The translations under genes and the position numbers were made by a program. Below, one piece after another: positions 40,627-49,478 of a stretch of 64,000 nucleotides of DNA. Numbering within the stretch: position 1 is the first letter of the stretch; each line of letters starts with the position of its first letter. Origin of the DNA: Peribacter sp043814035 (lineage in GTDB: Bacteria; Patescibacteriota; Gracilibacteria; Peribacterales; Peribacteraceae); assembly GCA_043814035.1 (NCBI GenBank), contig JBDRKJ010000008.1, positions 51,783 to 115,782 on the forward strand, written 5' to 3'. The notes below the pieces were generated by a model. That model was given only the letters and a program-made list of their open reading frames with translations. It searched no databases and was not told the DNA's origin.

Positions 40627-40696
40627 AAGAGAGGGAGTTTTCTCTCGCTTTATCGCGCATCCCCGCTACACTGAAAGCGGCTTTTCTCTACGCTAT

Positions 40697-42967
40697 ATGC
40701 GGCTTGTACAGGTTGCAAAAGCATTGGGTATGACCGGTCAACAACTGCGCCACGAGCTGGAGCAGGTGAACTTTGGGGTCAAGCCCACGGATCGTGAAGT
40801 CTCTGACACCCTCGCACAGGGCATCATTCGATTTCTCGCACGCAAGTACGGCAAAGATATCGACATTGATGCGCTCATGGGCGTGTCTCCTTCCGATGAG
40901 GACTTGTTCGAGAAGACGACCATGACGGCGGAATCCCCGGTGCCTTCTGCCGAAGCGCCTGCAGAAAATGCTCCTAGTGAGCAGGATGCAGCGCCGTCCA
41001 AGGGTAGCGTGAATGTCCTTCGTAAACTCACACTCGACGACGTCTCGCGCGAAGCCATTGCCCGTGAGGCGCAGGCACTTGAGCACAGGCGTGCTCCCAA
41101 GCGTCTGCCTTTAGACAGGAGTCAGCGCGGGACAATGGAGAAGCGAGATATCTCCTCTGCCTTTCAGGAACAAATTAAAAAGAAGGATGGCACAGTGCAG
41201 CTTCCGTCACAGATTACCGTCAAGGAACTTGCCGAGAAGACTGGCATTCAGGTGCCGAAACTTATTCAGGCGCTTATGAAGAACGGTGTGCTTGCGACGA
41301 TTACACAATCTATTGATTACGATACGGCTGCCGTGGTGTCAACGGAGCTCGGCGTGGCGGTTACAAAGCAGGAGGAGTCAGCCTCTGCCGAAGATCTCTT
41401 CAGCCGCAATCTGCAGGAACTACTCAAAGATGAACCTGAAAACATGGTCAAGCGTCCTCCGGTGGTCGTGGTGATGGGGCATGTGGATCACGGCAAGACG
41501 TCGATTCTCGATGTTATTCGCGAAACAGATGTAGTAGGAGGGGAGGCAGGAGGTATCACTCAGCATATTGGTGCGTATCAGGTGACACATGTTTCCGCAG
41601 GCTCTACCGAGAAGCACAAAATTACGTTCCTCGACACGCCCGGTCACGAGGCGTTCACAGCTATGCGTGCTCGCGGTGCACAGGTCACCGACATCGCAGT
41701 AATCGTGGTAGCAGCTGACGAAGGAGTGAAGCCGACAACGATTGAAGCTATCGATCATGCAAAGGAGGCGGGTGTGCCCATTCTCGTCGCGCTCAACAAA
41801 ATGGATAAAGAGGGAGCGAACGTAGAGCGTGTGATGGGTGAGATAGCTGCACAGGGGCTTCAACCTGAGGAGTGGGGTGGGGAGGTGCCATTTGTACAGT
41901 GCTCTGCCAAGACGAAGATGGGGATTTCGGATCTGCTCGATTCGATTGTCCTGCTCTCTGAGATTCACTCTTTTAAAGCGAACCCCAACCGCTCTGCCGT
42001 TGCGACGGTGATTGAGAGCCACCTGCATCCTTCATTGGGTCCGCTGGCTACGGTGATCATGAATGCAGGAACGCTCACGCAAGGTGAATCCTTCGTCTGT
42101 GGTTGCACGTTGGGCAAGGTGCGCACGATGTCCGATGCCCATGGCCGCAGGTTCGAATCAGTCGGGCCTTCGGATGCGGTGCAGGTTGCCGGGTTCCACG
42201 AGGTGCCCGAAGTGGGCGATATTCTGCAGGTTGTCGCTTCTGAAAAGCTTGCACGTGATTTGCTCTCTGCTGTGGAGGAGCGTCGTCATCTCAAACAGAC
42301 CCAGCGCTTCGTCGATCTCGTCAGCCGACTTTCTGAGGGCAAGCTGACACACCTCAAAATCGTGCTCAAGGCTGACATGCAGGGCTCACTCGAGGCGCTC
42401 AAAGAATCGCTCGCCAAACTCACGACCGAGAAGGTGACGGTGAAGCTCATTCACGCGTCGGTTGGCGCGGTGACGGATAGTGACATTTCCATGGCCGCAG
42501 CCAGCGAAGGAATTGTGGTGGCATTCCACACGCCGGTGCCGAACAGTACCCGGATCATTGCCGATCGCGAAGGTGTGAATGTGCGTGAATACGATGTGAT
42601 CTACGCTCTCCTCGACGACATGGAAGGGCTCCTTAATGGTCTGGTCGAGCCAGTCGACACCGAGAAGGTAATGGGGCATCTGCAGGTGCTTAAAATTTTC
42701 CTTACCAAGAAGAGCGAACAGATTGTAGGAGGACGCGTGACCGATGGCTTGTTCAAGCGTTTGCCGTTTCGCATTCAACGCGGAGAGGAACAAGTGGGAA
42801 CCGGTCGCGTCCTGTCACTTCGCAAGGGCGAGGGCGACATTAAAGAAGCAAAGGAGGGCACGGAGTGCGGTATGCGCATCGATGCGACGTGTCCTATCGT
42901 TGAGGGGGACGTACTGGAGGTGTTCCTGAAGGAGTTGAAGCGGAAGGAGGGGGCGAAAGCTGCTTAA
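40697..42967 (+). CDS. infB: Translation initiation factor IF-2
   Basis: 756 aa, shorter than E. coli IF-2. N-terminal IF2_N-type helix bundle MRLVQVAKALGMTGQQL, a linker, a second IF2_N (ITVKELAEKTGIQVPKLIQALMKNG), then the GTPase domain: VMGHVDHGKTSILD (G1), DTPGHEAFTAMRARG (G3), ALNKMDKEG (G4), SAKTKMG (G5), and domains II-IV ending in EGDVLEVFLKEL. It brings fMet-tRNA, whose gene lies at 59182, to the 30S subunit. A -10-like TACACT at 40667-40672 gives a short leader. The 3' end overlaps the convergent gene by 74 bp. Confidence 0.97.
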   Translation: MRLVQVAKALGMTGQQLRHELEQVNFGVKPTDREVSDTLAQGIIRFLARKYGKDIDIDALMGVSPSDEDLFEKTTMTAESPVPSAEAPAENAPSEQDAAPSKGSVNVLRKLTLDDVSREAIAREAQALEHRRAPKRLPLDRSQRGTMEKRDISSAFQEQIKKKDGTVQLPSQITVKELAEKTGIQVPKLIQALMKNGVLATITQSIDYDTAAVVSTELGVAVTKQEESASAEDLFSRNLQELLKDEPENMVKRPPVVVVMGHVDHGKTSILDVIRETDVVGGEAGGITQHIGAYQVTHVSAGSTEKHKITFLDTPGHEAFTAMRARGAQVTDIAVIVVAADEGVKPTTIEAIDHAKEAGVPILVALNKMDKEGANVERVMGEIAAQGLQPEEWGGEVPFVQCSAKTKMGISDLLDSIVLLSEIHSFKANPNRSAVATVIESHLHPSLGPLATVIMNAGTLTQGESFVCGCTLGKVRTMSDAHGRRFESVGPSDAVQVAGFHEVPEVGDILQVVASEKLARDLLSAVEERRHLKQTQRFVDLVSRLSEGKLTHLKIVLKADMQGSLEALKESLAKLTTEKVTVKLIHASVGAVTDSDISMAAASEGIVVAFHTPVPNSTRIIADREGVNVREYDVIYALLDDMEGLLNGLVEPVDTEKVMGHLQVLKIFLTKKSEQIVGGRVTDGLFKRLPFRIQRGEEQVGTGRVLSLRKGEGDIKEAKEGTECGMRIDATCPIVEGDVLEVFLKELKRKEGAKAA

Positions 42968-44168
42968 GATCAGGTGCCACTGTCTGGCTATTGACGTTTT
43001 GCAGCATGAAATCACGCAGAAGCGCGTTTGCCGTGCGATCGGTGACGGATGTCAGATGCTTGCAGAGGAGGTAGAGCTGCTCGGGTGAGAGAGACTTGAG
43101 CTTTGCTTCGAGCGCGGCATCCTCCCCCTGCGGTTTCTCGCCCACGAGGAGCGGGATGTACTCCTGTGGGTTCACCTTGCCCTGCTCGCGACCCTTCTTG
43201 AGCAGTGCCAGAGCCTTCTTGCCATTCTTGGTCTTGTGGGCGCGCTGAATGAAGGTGATGAAATCGACGCCGTTCTGACCCTTGAGCGAGATTTTTTTAC
43301 AGAGGTTTTCCCACTCTTTGGTCGGGACGAACTTCAACTGGTTGCGCACGGTTTCGCTCTGTCCCTTGAAAAAGCCCACAGCCCAGCCGGTGAGCCCCAG
43401 CCATGCCAGTGTGTAGGGTGAGAGCTTTTTGTTTTTCGCATCCAAGAATCCCGAGAGGAGTACCATGCCTGCTGCAGCAAGAACACCAAGCATCTTCAGC
43501 GCACCTTTGCCGCGTCGGATAGCGGCGGATTCCGGCCGCTTGGTATGCACGGTGTTGTAAGCCTTGGTCCATGCTGGATCGCCATCCAGTACCATTTGAA
43601 AGAACCTTTCTACCTGTGCGATGTCGCGCTTCTGTCTCTCTGTGAGATCGGGTCCGCTGCGCATCGTCTTCAGTTCCTTGATCCACGCAGCAGCGTATCC
43701 CACACGGTTCGCCACGCGGCCATTCCAGACCGTTACGAGCCCATCGCGCTGTGCCTGATTGAGCATGTTTTCGATCTTGCGCTGAATCCCTTTGGCATAC
43801 GCACGCGAGGGCGTGCTGAATTCCTCTTCAGGAAAACTCTCTCGCAGATCCTGCCTGAGTGTCGTGATGTAGGCACCTATGACAGCCTGTGCTCTCTGCT
43901 GGCCCTCGATAAGATGTGGGACTTCACTCTTCTTCTTGGCCTTCTCGAATTCCTTCTGCAGAATTCTGCCCTCTCGCGGCAGCATTTCGATGGCCATCGT
44001 CATGAGGCCCAAGTCACGGGCGTTCGCCACGTCCTGCCGTTCGGCATCACGGGGATTCGATGGGCGACTTTCTGCGGCATTGCGCGTGAGTGCCTGACGA
44101 ACTTCAGATTCAGAGATGCGTTCCCGTTGCTCGGGGGCGTGGGCCTGTGATTCAGGTTGTGAAATCAT
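42894..44168 (-). CDS. 424-aa protein with two central TM helices, unknown
   Basis: A polar, highly charged N-terminal half (about residues 1-225) is followed by two adjacent membrane helices (about 228-245 and 255-272), then a soluble Lys-rich region and a Pro/Ser-rich tail (PPPSASTPSGTPPVRPP). The start overlaps the stop of the TrbL/VirB6-like gene (ATGA, 44165-44168), so it is the second gene of that operon and probably part of the same envelope machinery. No family recognised. Confidence 0.6.
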   Translation of the reverse strand: MISQPESQAHAPEQRERISESEVRQALTRNAAESRPSNPRDAERQDVANARDLGLMTMAIEMLPREGRILQKEFEKAKKKSEVPHLIEGQQRAQAVIGAYITTLRQDLRESFPEEEFSTPSRAYAKGIQRKIENMLNQAQRDGLVTVWNGRVANRVGYAAAWIKELKTMRSGPDLTERQKRDIAQVERFFQMVLDGDPAWTKAYNTVHTKRPESAAIRRGKGALKMLGVLAAAGMVLLSGFLDAKNKKLSPYTLAWLGLTGWAVGFFKGQSETVRNQLKFVPTKEWENLCKKISLKGQNGVDFITFIQRAHKTKNGKKALALLKKGREQGKVNPQEYIPLLVGEKPQGEDAALEAKLKSLSPEQLYLLCKHLTSVTDRTANALLRDFMLQNVNSQTVAPDLKQLSPPPSASTPSGTPPVRPPQR

Positions 44169-45988
44169 GGGGTGGAATCACGCAGCTGTGCTGCATGTCT
44201 ATTATCGAATCGCAAATTGGATTTTGATCCATCGTCGTATGTTATTGCGTTTTGAATTTTCGGAGCGAGATTCTGAAGTGCCTTTGTCATATCGGCCGCG
44301 GACATTCTTGAAAAGTCGTTTCCTGTAATGTTACCCATCTGGCTCCGAATGGAGTCGGATTCAGTTTTTCGGTCAGCGTCAGTTGTGGCGACAGCGAGTT
44401 TATCTAGTGTGGCATTAAGTCTTACAAGTTGCTGTCGAGAGGCTTCATCTCCTCGTTTAATGCTAGCTTCAAGTTGTTGAGTTGCTTGAGTAGAAGCTCC
44501 AGCACCAGCTCCGCCTCCCACTCCACCACCCACAAGAGGCGGCAGGTAGAATTTGGGTGCGATCAATTGATCGGGTGCCTTGACGATGTTCAGGGCCTGA
44601 CCGAGGTTTAGGTCTTTCCATGGACCCGTTGCCCCTGGCAAGGGTAGCGGTGCGAGGAGCGGTAGTTTCACGAGTAGCCGGCCAATCGAAGCACCAGCGT
44701 TCATAATGGGCGAGGCGAATTTCTCGAAGAGGGTATCCATCTTGAAGGCCGTTTGCGCCCCCAGCCACACGATGACAATGGCCATGCCCACCCACAGAAG
44801 TTGCCAAAGATTCGTTACCCCCGGTATCGGAGAAACTAACATTTTTTTCATGAATGGATGAGTCGCGATGTCCCAACCTGCCGGCTGGTTTGCGAGACCT
44901 ACATTGACCATGATGAAGCCGACAGAGAAGGGGATGGCCGTAACGACCGGAATGAAGGCTGCATGCAGGAACTTGTTCCAGATTTCCATAGGATTGAAGA
45001 CTTTCAATTGGTCTCCTGCAACGAATCCGATGAACATGAAGGGCATGAAGGCAACGGTGATCCAGATGACGGGTATGCGAATCAGCAAGACCAAGGTCAG
45101 CGCAAGAAGTGGAAACAGCAGCGCAATGCTAAAGAAGAGCATGATGCTCATGAGCAGCGTGAACATCAGTAGCTGAGGTAACCGTGCGGCGGTGTTCGGT
45201 CCTGCAAGAGGGTTTCCGCCACCACCTGGCGCCTGAACCGTTGTGAAATATTGAAATCGAGCGTGATTGTAGATGAGCCCTCCAAAGATGGCATTGGGTG
45301 TATTCGCGCTCGCTGCAAGACTCTCTTCTTTTACGCAGACCACCGGCTCTTTTCCTCCGAAATCAATGGGGCACTTCCATGGTGGTTTTCTGTTTGTGCC
45401 ATCGAAGAAAGCAAAATCGGAAATCACTTTGCACTCTGCCGGATCCCCTTTTGTGTCGAACGTGGTGCAGGGAACATTGATCGAACTGGGTAGAGAGTAA
45501 ATCGTCGCCGTGAGGATGTTTGCAAGATCTAAGACCACTCGTGGAAAGAACCATGAGAAATTGACGAGAACCACCGCGAGCACGAATTTCACAGCGTACT
45601 TCTGCACGTACCCTCCTTCGGCAAAGATCACCGTCATCACCGCGCCGATGACGAGCATGAAGGCGAGGAGGATATTGGTGATATTGCGCGAGATCTGCCA
45701 GAGCTTGAGGAGAGTTGATCCCATTGACTGCCCATCAGTCCTGAGATTGATGAAGTTGGGATCTAAGAGCATTCCGCAAATTGCCGAGAGAATGTAAATG
45801 AGAAAATGAGCGAAGATTGCCACCCAACTCATGGCTTGATCTATTACCTTGAAGAACGGATCGATTGCATCACCTGCAGCACGAGCCGATTCTACGAGGG
45901 CAAGTGCCCCCATGCCTTCTGTTCGCACAATCACTGTGAGAAGCAGGAGCGAGAGCATTGCGAAGAGAATTTTTCTTTTTGAGAGCAT
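44165..45988 (-). CDS. TrbL/VirB6-like polytopic membrane protein
   Basis: 607 aa. Signal-like N-terminal helix (to about residue 38), helices at about 55-75, 102-125, 135-160, a periplasmic loop with paired cysteines (CTTFDTKGDPAECK, KCPIDFGGKEPVVC), then five further helices (about 270-300, 303-330, 355-378, 405-430) and a Gly-rich soluble tail. This is the layout of TrbL/VirB6 channel proteins of type IV secretion systems, frequent in Patescibacteria together with TrbC-like pilins (one is at 6830). TAGAAT (45996-46001, minus strand) ends 7 nt before ATG 45988, which fixes the start. Confidence 0.7.
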   Translation of the reverse strand: MLSKRKILFAMLSLLLLTVIVRTEGMGALALVESARAAGDAIDPFFKVIDQAMSWVAIFAHFLIYILSAICGMLLDPNFINLRTDGQSMGSTLLKLWQISRNITNILLAFMLVIGAVMTVIFAEGGYVQKYAVKFVLAVVLVNFSWFFPRVVLDLANILTATIYSLPSSINVPCTTFDTKGDPAECKVISDFAFFDGTNRKPPWKCPIDFGGKEPVVCVKEESLAASANTPNAIFGGLIYNHARFQYFTTVQAPGGGGNPLAGPNTAARLPQLLMFTLLMSIMLFFSIALLFPLLALTLVLLIRIPVIWITVAFMPFMFIGFVAGDQLKVFNPMEIWNKFLHAAFIPVVTAIPFSVGFIMVNVGLANQPAGWDIATHPFMKKMLVSPIPGVTNLWQLLWVGMAIVIVWLGAQTAFKMDTLFEKFASPIMNAGASIGRLLVKLPLLAPLPLPGATGPWKDLNLGQALNIVKAPDQLIAPKFYLPPLVGGGVGGGAGAGASTQATQQLEASIKRGDEASRQQLVRLNATLDKLAVATTDADRKTESDSIRSQMGNITGNDFSRMSAADMTKALQNLAPKIQNAITYDDGSKSNLRFDNRHAAQLRDSTP

Positions 45989-46103
45989 TCCATATATTCT
46001 AGCACTTTTTACGATTTCACTCAATTACTCAGTATCCCTCTGTAGGGAGAATGGAGAAGTGATGAAAAGTATACTTAGAACACAAAATGTCCTCATAGTT
46101 GAG

Positions 46104-46178
46104 TATAATTAGTGTTCAGATAAAGAATCTGTAATAGCCGTTATTCTTAAGTTTTGGCTTAGTTAAGCGGCTTTTTTG
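46104..46178 (+). ncRNA. Candidate small RNA with own promoter and terminator
   Basis: TATAAT (46104-46109) is followed by about 60 nt containing CAGAT-AAAGA-ATCTG (46117-46131) and a terminator-like hairpin AGCCG (46136-46140)...CGGCT (46168-46172) with inner CTTAA/TTAAG pairing and T6 (46172-46177). No start codon with a frame of any length lies between. Predicted transcript about 46116-46178. Inverted GAACAC/GTGTTC flank the -10 box (about 46077-46118) and may be an operator. It could alternatively be an attenuating leader of the regulator gene at 46252. Confidence 0.4.
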
Positions 46179-46251
46179 TATAAAAAACTAGATCAATTGT
46201 CTGATCACTTTTCTTGCACTATCCATGTACTCATGAGTACAGTTTGTGCTC

Positions 46252-46839
46252 GTGTCGTCCGTCATCCTCAAAGCATTGTTCAGTTCGCAGACGCGCGTGA
46301 AGCTCCTCTCGACATTTCTCCTCCACCCGGAAGAGGAGTATTTCATTCGTGAACTTACGCGACTTCTCCACGAGCAGATCAATTCTATTCGCCGGGAATT
46401 AGAGAACCTGCGACGCATCGGGCTGGTGCGCGCACGTCATCGCAATCGCAAAAAGTTCTACCACGTGGATCCCGACTTTCCACTCTTCAATGAGCTGCGT
46501 GGTATCTTCACGAAAGAGATTCAGGCCGAGAGCCCCATTGTGGCAAGCCTCAAAAAGCTGTCGGGGATCAAGCTCATTCTGCTCGCCGGCACGTTCGTCG
46601 GTTCTGAGAGTAAAGTGGATTTGCTCGTCGTGGGTGACCTAAAAAAGGAAATGCTTGAGGCACTGCTGTTGCAGGATCCAAACCTGAAGAACGTGAAGTA
46701 CTCCATCTTCTCTGAGGGGGATTTCCTCTACCGCCTAAGCCTGAAGGACCGGTTCGTCACGGAGATTCTCAGTGATCCTCGCCATCTTCTTATTACGAAT
46801 GTACTGCAGAAACAGATAGAGGAGGCGCTCAAAAAGTAG
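46252..46839 (+). CDS. ArsR-like winged-helix transcriptional regulator with nucleotidyltransferase-like C-terminus
   Basis: 195 aa. N-terminal winged helix (LFSSQTRVKLLSTFLLHPEEEYFIRELTRLLHEQINSIRRELENLRRIGLVRARHRNRKKFYHVD, about residues 8-75) and a C-terminal domain KLILLAGTFVGSESKVDLLVVGDLKKEMLEALL with the 'G...gs.s..DLlvvGd' pattern of minimal nucleotidyltransferases, a fusion commonly seen in Patescibacteria and archaea. GTG 46252 is chosen because TACAGT (46238-46243) ends 8 nt upstream, with TTGCAC at 46214-46219 as -35. Its target is unknown. Confidence 0.8.
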   Translation: MSSVILKALFSSQTRVKLLSTFLLHPEEEYFIRELTRLLHEQINSIRRELENLRRIGLVRARHRNRKKFYHVDPDFPLFNELRGIFTKEIQAESPIVASLKKLSGIKLILLAGTFVGSESKVDLLVVGDLKKEMLEALLLQDPNLKNVKYSIFSEGDFLYRLSLKDRFVTEILSDPRHLLITNVLQKQIEEALKK

Positions 46840-46927
46840 GGGATAGGGGTAGGGCGTAGGGGGTAGGGAAGGAGAGATTTTGCTTTACTTTGAAAGAACC
46901 CATCTGTAGCCTTTTGCCACTTTCGCT

Positions 46928-47467
46928 ATGGTTCACTCCATTCTCCGCGAACAGGCCGAACGTTTCATTCCCAGGTATCCCGCGATCAAACCGGGGTACA
47001 CGGTGCGTGTGCATGAGCAGATTCAGGAAGAGGGGGGCAAGCCGCGCATTCAGATCTTCGAGGGGCTCGTGATCAGTACGCACAACGGACATGTTCCTAC
47101 CGATCGTACCATCACGGTGCGTCGCATTGCATCAGGTGTTGGAGTGGAAAAGAACTTTCCGCTCTCTTCCACAGTCATCAAGAAAATCGAGGTGAAGAAG
47201 GTGGCCAGCGTGCGTCGGGCCAAACTGAACTTCCTCCGTGGGCGTACCGGCAAATCTGCACGCTTAAGTGAGCGTTTCACTACAGCAGAGGAATTTGCCA
47301 TTGCTGCGGCTCCCGAGCCGACCCTTGAGGTTGCTCAGGAGGCACCGGCAGATGAGCAGCAGACGGAGAACGGCAAGACTGTGAATCAGGATGAGGCCGT
47401 GAAACTCGAGAAAGAAGAGAAGGCAGAGAAGAAGGAGAAATCTAAGAAGAAAGAGGAGAAGGCATAG
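46928..47467 (+). CDS. rplS: Ribosomal protein bL19 with charged C-terminal extension
   Basis: 179 aa. The first 115 or so residues are bL19: IPRYPAIKPGYTVRVHEQIQEEGGKPRIQIFEGLVI, the ERTITVRRIASGVGVEKNFPL-like block and KVASVRRAKLNFLRGRTGKSARL. Bacterial L19 usually ends here (about 115-120 aa); the remaining 60 residues are acidic then Lys/Glu-rich (EKKEKSKKKEEKA), a disordered extension typical for some Patescibacteria ribosomal proteins. L19 sits at the 30S-50S interface. Confidence 0.95.
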   Translation: MVHSILREQAERFIPRYPAIKPGYTVRVHEQIQEEGGKPRIQIFEGLVISTHNGHVPTDRTITVRRIASGVGVEKNFPLSSTVIKKIEVKKVASVRRAKLNFLRGRTGKSARLSERFTTAEEFAIAAAPEPTLEVAQEAPADEQQTENGKTVNQDEAVKLEKEEKAEKKEKSKKKEEKA

Positions 47468-47494
47468 GCAGTGCAGCTTCGGTATAGTGTCTTT

Positions 47495-48445
47495 ATGCGT
47501 TATGTCCTCGTTGGGAATTACGGCGTGGGGAACTTCGGCGATGAGCTCCTACGCGAGTACTTCATCACCTCCTATCAGGAGGCGCAATGGCGTGTGCTCT
47601 CTGCAGATCCGACGCAGGGGGAATTTCCCCGATTACCTGCAGGTATTCGCTCATTCCTCTTCACCTCCTGGTGGAGGACATTAAAGGCGATCCGCCTGAG
47701 TGACGGTATGGTGTTCGGCGGTGGGTCGCTCTTCACCGATGTTGAGTCTATTCGCGCTCCACTACTCTGGTGGTGGCATGCCTTCGTTGCTCGCATGCTG
47801 GGTAGGCCCATCATCCTTGCGTTTCAGGGGATCGGACCTTTTCGAACGCGGATAGGGGAGTGGTGTGCGCGGTGGGTGGTGGCTCGTGCGCTCTTTATCA
47901 GTGTGCGGGATCCTGCATCATTTCAGCGTGTGCAATCATGGAAAATGAATACAAAAGTTATTCAAACAGCTGACCCTGCACTTTCTCTATTCAAAGCGGA
48001 AAACAGAAGCAGTAGTTCACAAAAATTGCTCGTCATTATTCCACGCAGAAACTCCACGATCCCGTTCAATGAGCGGGCGACTGCGCTGAGAAATTCCGCG
48101 TCATGGGACGCAGTACATATTCTTTCGCTCCAGCCGCAGGATCGGGCGGAGCAACGTGTCTGCCGGACGATTGCGCAGTCTCTCTCCCTTCCTGAATCTT
48201 CGATCATTTCAGTCGGTTCTCTGGAGGCATTGGTTGCAGAAATTTCTGAAGCACAGTTGGTCCTCGCCGAGCGCTATCACGGTGCACTGGCTGCCCTCGC
48301 ACTGGGTGTGCCGTTCGATGTGGTGAGCCAGGCAAAGGGCGACAAGCTCTCAGCGCTCACCTCCATTTCCGCTCCAGAGCTCCGTGATGCGCTTTCTGAG
48401 GGCGAGCGTCAGCTCAGGAGCGTGCTATTCCCGATTCAGGCCTGA
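47495..48445 (+). CDS. Polysaccharide pyruvyl transferase family protein (CsaB-like)
   Basis: 316 aa. YVLVGNYGVGNFGDELL at the N-terminus, MVFGGGSLFTD, GRPIILAFQGIGPF, SVRDPASFQRV, TADPALSLF, and the C-terminal LAERYHGALAALALGVPF are the conserved blocks of the pyruvyltransferase family; CsaB adds pyruvate to secondary cell-wall polymers that anchor SLH proteins. An SLH-domain protein is encoded at 61193, so the two may act together. ATG 47495 is preceded by TATAGT (47483-47488), 6 nt upstream. Confidence 0.85.
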   Translation: MRYVLVGNYGVGNFGDELLREYFITSYQEAQWRVLSADPTQGEFPRLPAGIRSFLFTSWWRTLKAIRLSDGMVFGGGSLFTDVESIRAPLLWWWHAFVARMLGRPIILAFQGIGPFRTRIGEWCARWVVARALFISVRDPASFQRVQSWKMNTKVIQTADPALSLFKAENRSSSSQKLLVIIPRRNSTIPFNERATALRNSASWDAVHILSLQPQDRAEQRVCRTIAQSLSLPESSIISVGSLEALVAEISEAQLVLAERYHGALAALALGVPFDVVSQAKGDKLSALTSISAPELRDALSEGERQLRSVLFPIQA

Positions 48446-48462
48446 TCTGGTAGAATATAGTA

Positions 48463-48861
48463 GTGAATACACTCTACCTCACCACCGAGGAGCAGAAGAT
48501 GTTTCAGGCTCTTTCTGATGAGCTGAAAGAGGGATGGACGGTGGAAAAGGAGCAGTCGACTGCGTACGAGACGCGTGAGGAGTTGGAGATGCGCCAGAAG
48601 ATGTCTTCGTTCGATGAGTTCCCGCAAGTTGCATCGCTCGCGAAGCAGGTAACAGAGGGGAGCCCACTTGAGAAACTCTCTCTTCAAGATGTACCGCAGG
48701 AGGTCCTACCGGAGCTCTGTTTCGTGATTGGGGCGACGGGATTGTCTGTGCTCATTACATCGTTACTGAAAGAGATTCAGAGCGATGAGGATGTAGAAGG
48801 GCTCATGGGTCTCTCACTCCTTCGTCACGAGATGCTTCTTTCCAATTCCGCAACGGCATAA
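48463..48861 (+). CDS. 132-aa protein of unknown function, first gene of the giant-protein unit
   Basis: Acidic, helical, soluble protein (LYLTTEEQKMFQALSDELKEGWTVEKEQ) with a weakly hydrophobic segment FVIGATGLSVLITSLL (about residues 87-102). GTG start at 48463; TAGAAT (48451-48456) ends 6 nt upstream, giving a leaderless start. Its stop overlaps the start of the next gene (TAATG), so the three genes to 54206 form one operon. Family unrecognised. Confidence 0.6.
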   Translation: MNTLYLTTEEQKMFQALSDELKEGWTVEKEQSTAYETREELEMRQKMSSFDEFPQVASLAKQVTEGSPLEKLSLQDVPQEVLPELCFVIGATGLSVLITSLLKEIQSDEDVEGLMGLSLLRHEMLLSNSATA

Positions 48862-49475
48862 TGGCAACTGCAACTCCTTCTATCGGCAGTGAACAGCCCG
48901 CCGCCTTTCCCGTATTCAGGAACCGTGAGGAGATGGTGGACTACGCCCGCAAGCTGGGCTTTAAGAAGATTGAGGAATTCGAGTCGGCACTGGATTCGGT
49001 AGAGAAACGCGAGCATCTGGTGGAGGCGCTGCGTAAGCGCGATCCTAAGCTCAACGGACAGGTGGAATCCCTCATTAAGCACCTTAAGCTCAACAAGCAG
49101 GAGATTGCCCGCAAAGAGCGGTGGTATGAGAAGGTACTCAAGCTCCCGGGTCGCGCTACGAAGGCGACGTGGGACACGATGAAGCGCCATCCCATCATCA
49201 CGCTCCTCATCCTCGCCGCACTCGTGGCGGGTGGGGCCTACCTTGCGTGGGATCAACTGGGTGGGCTCGTTGCTGTTCCTAATCCCATGGAGGGAGCGGC
49301 AGCTGTTGCTGATACCGTCGCACCGACGACCGGTGGTGCATTCGAAGCAATTCCACAGGGGGGGATCATCCCTTCCAATCCGATGCCGGGCCCGACCGGT
49401 GCTCCCAACCTTCCACTGCCGCCTTCCCCCACGGGTGGAGCGGCGGATCTCTTTCCACCCAACACACCGCGCTAG
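48861..49475 (+). CDS. 204-aa single-TM protein with Pro/Gly-rich tail
   Basis: A soluble helical N-terminal part (about residues 20-108) with a repeated 'LGFKKIEEFESALDSVEKREHLVEALRK' style, one transmembrane helix (about 112-132, PIITLLILAALVAGGAYLAW) and a Pro/Gly/Ala-rich low-complexity tail ending PPNTPR. Likely membrane-anchored with the tail on one side. It overlaps the preceding gene at TAATG and is followed after 3 bp by the 1575-aa gene. Function unknown. Confidence 0.6.
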   Translation: MATATPSIGSEQPAAFPVFRNREEMVDYARKLGFKKIEEFESALDSVEKREHLVEALRKRDPKLNGQVESLIKHLKLNKQEIARKERWYEKVLKLPGRATKATWDTMKRHPIITLLILAALVAGGAYLAWDQLGGLVAVPNPMEGAAAVADTVAPTTGGAFEAIPQGGIIPSNPMPGPTGAPNLPLPPSPTGGAADLFPPNTPR

Positions 49476-49478
49476 ACC

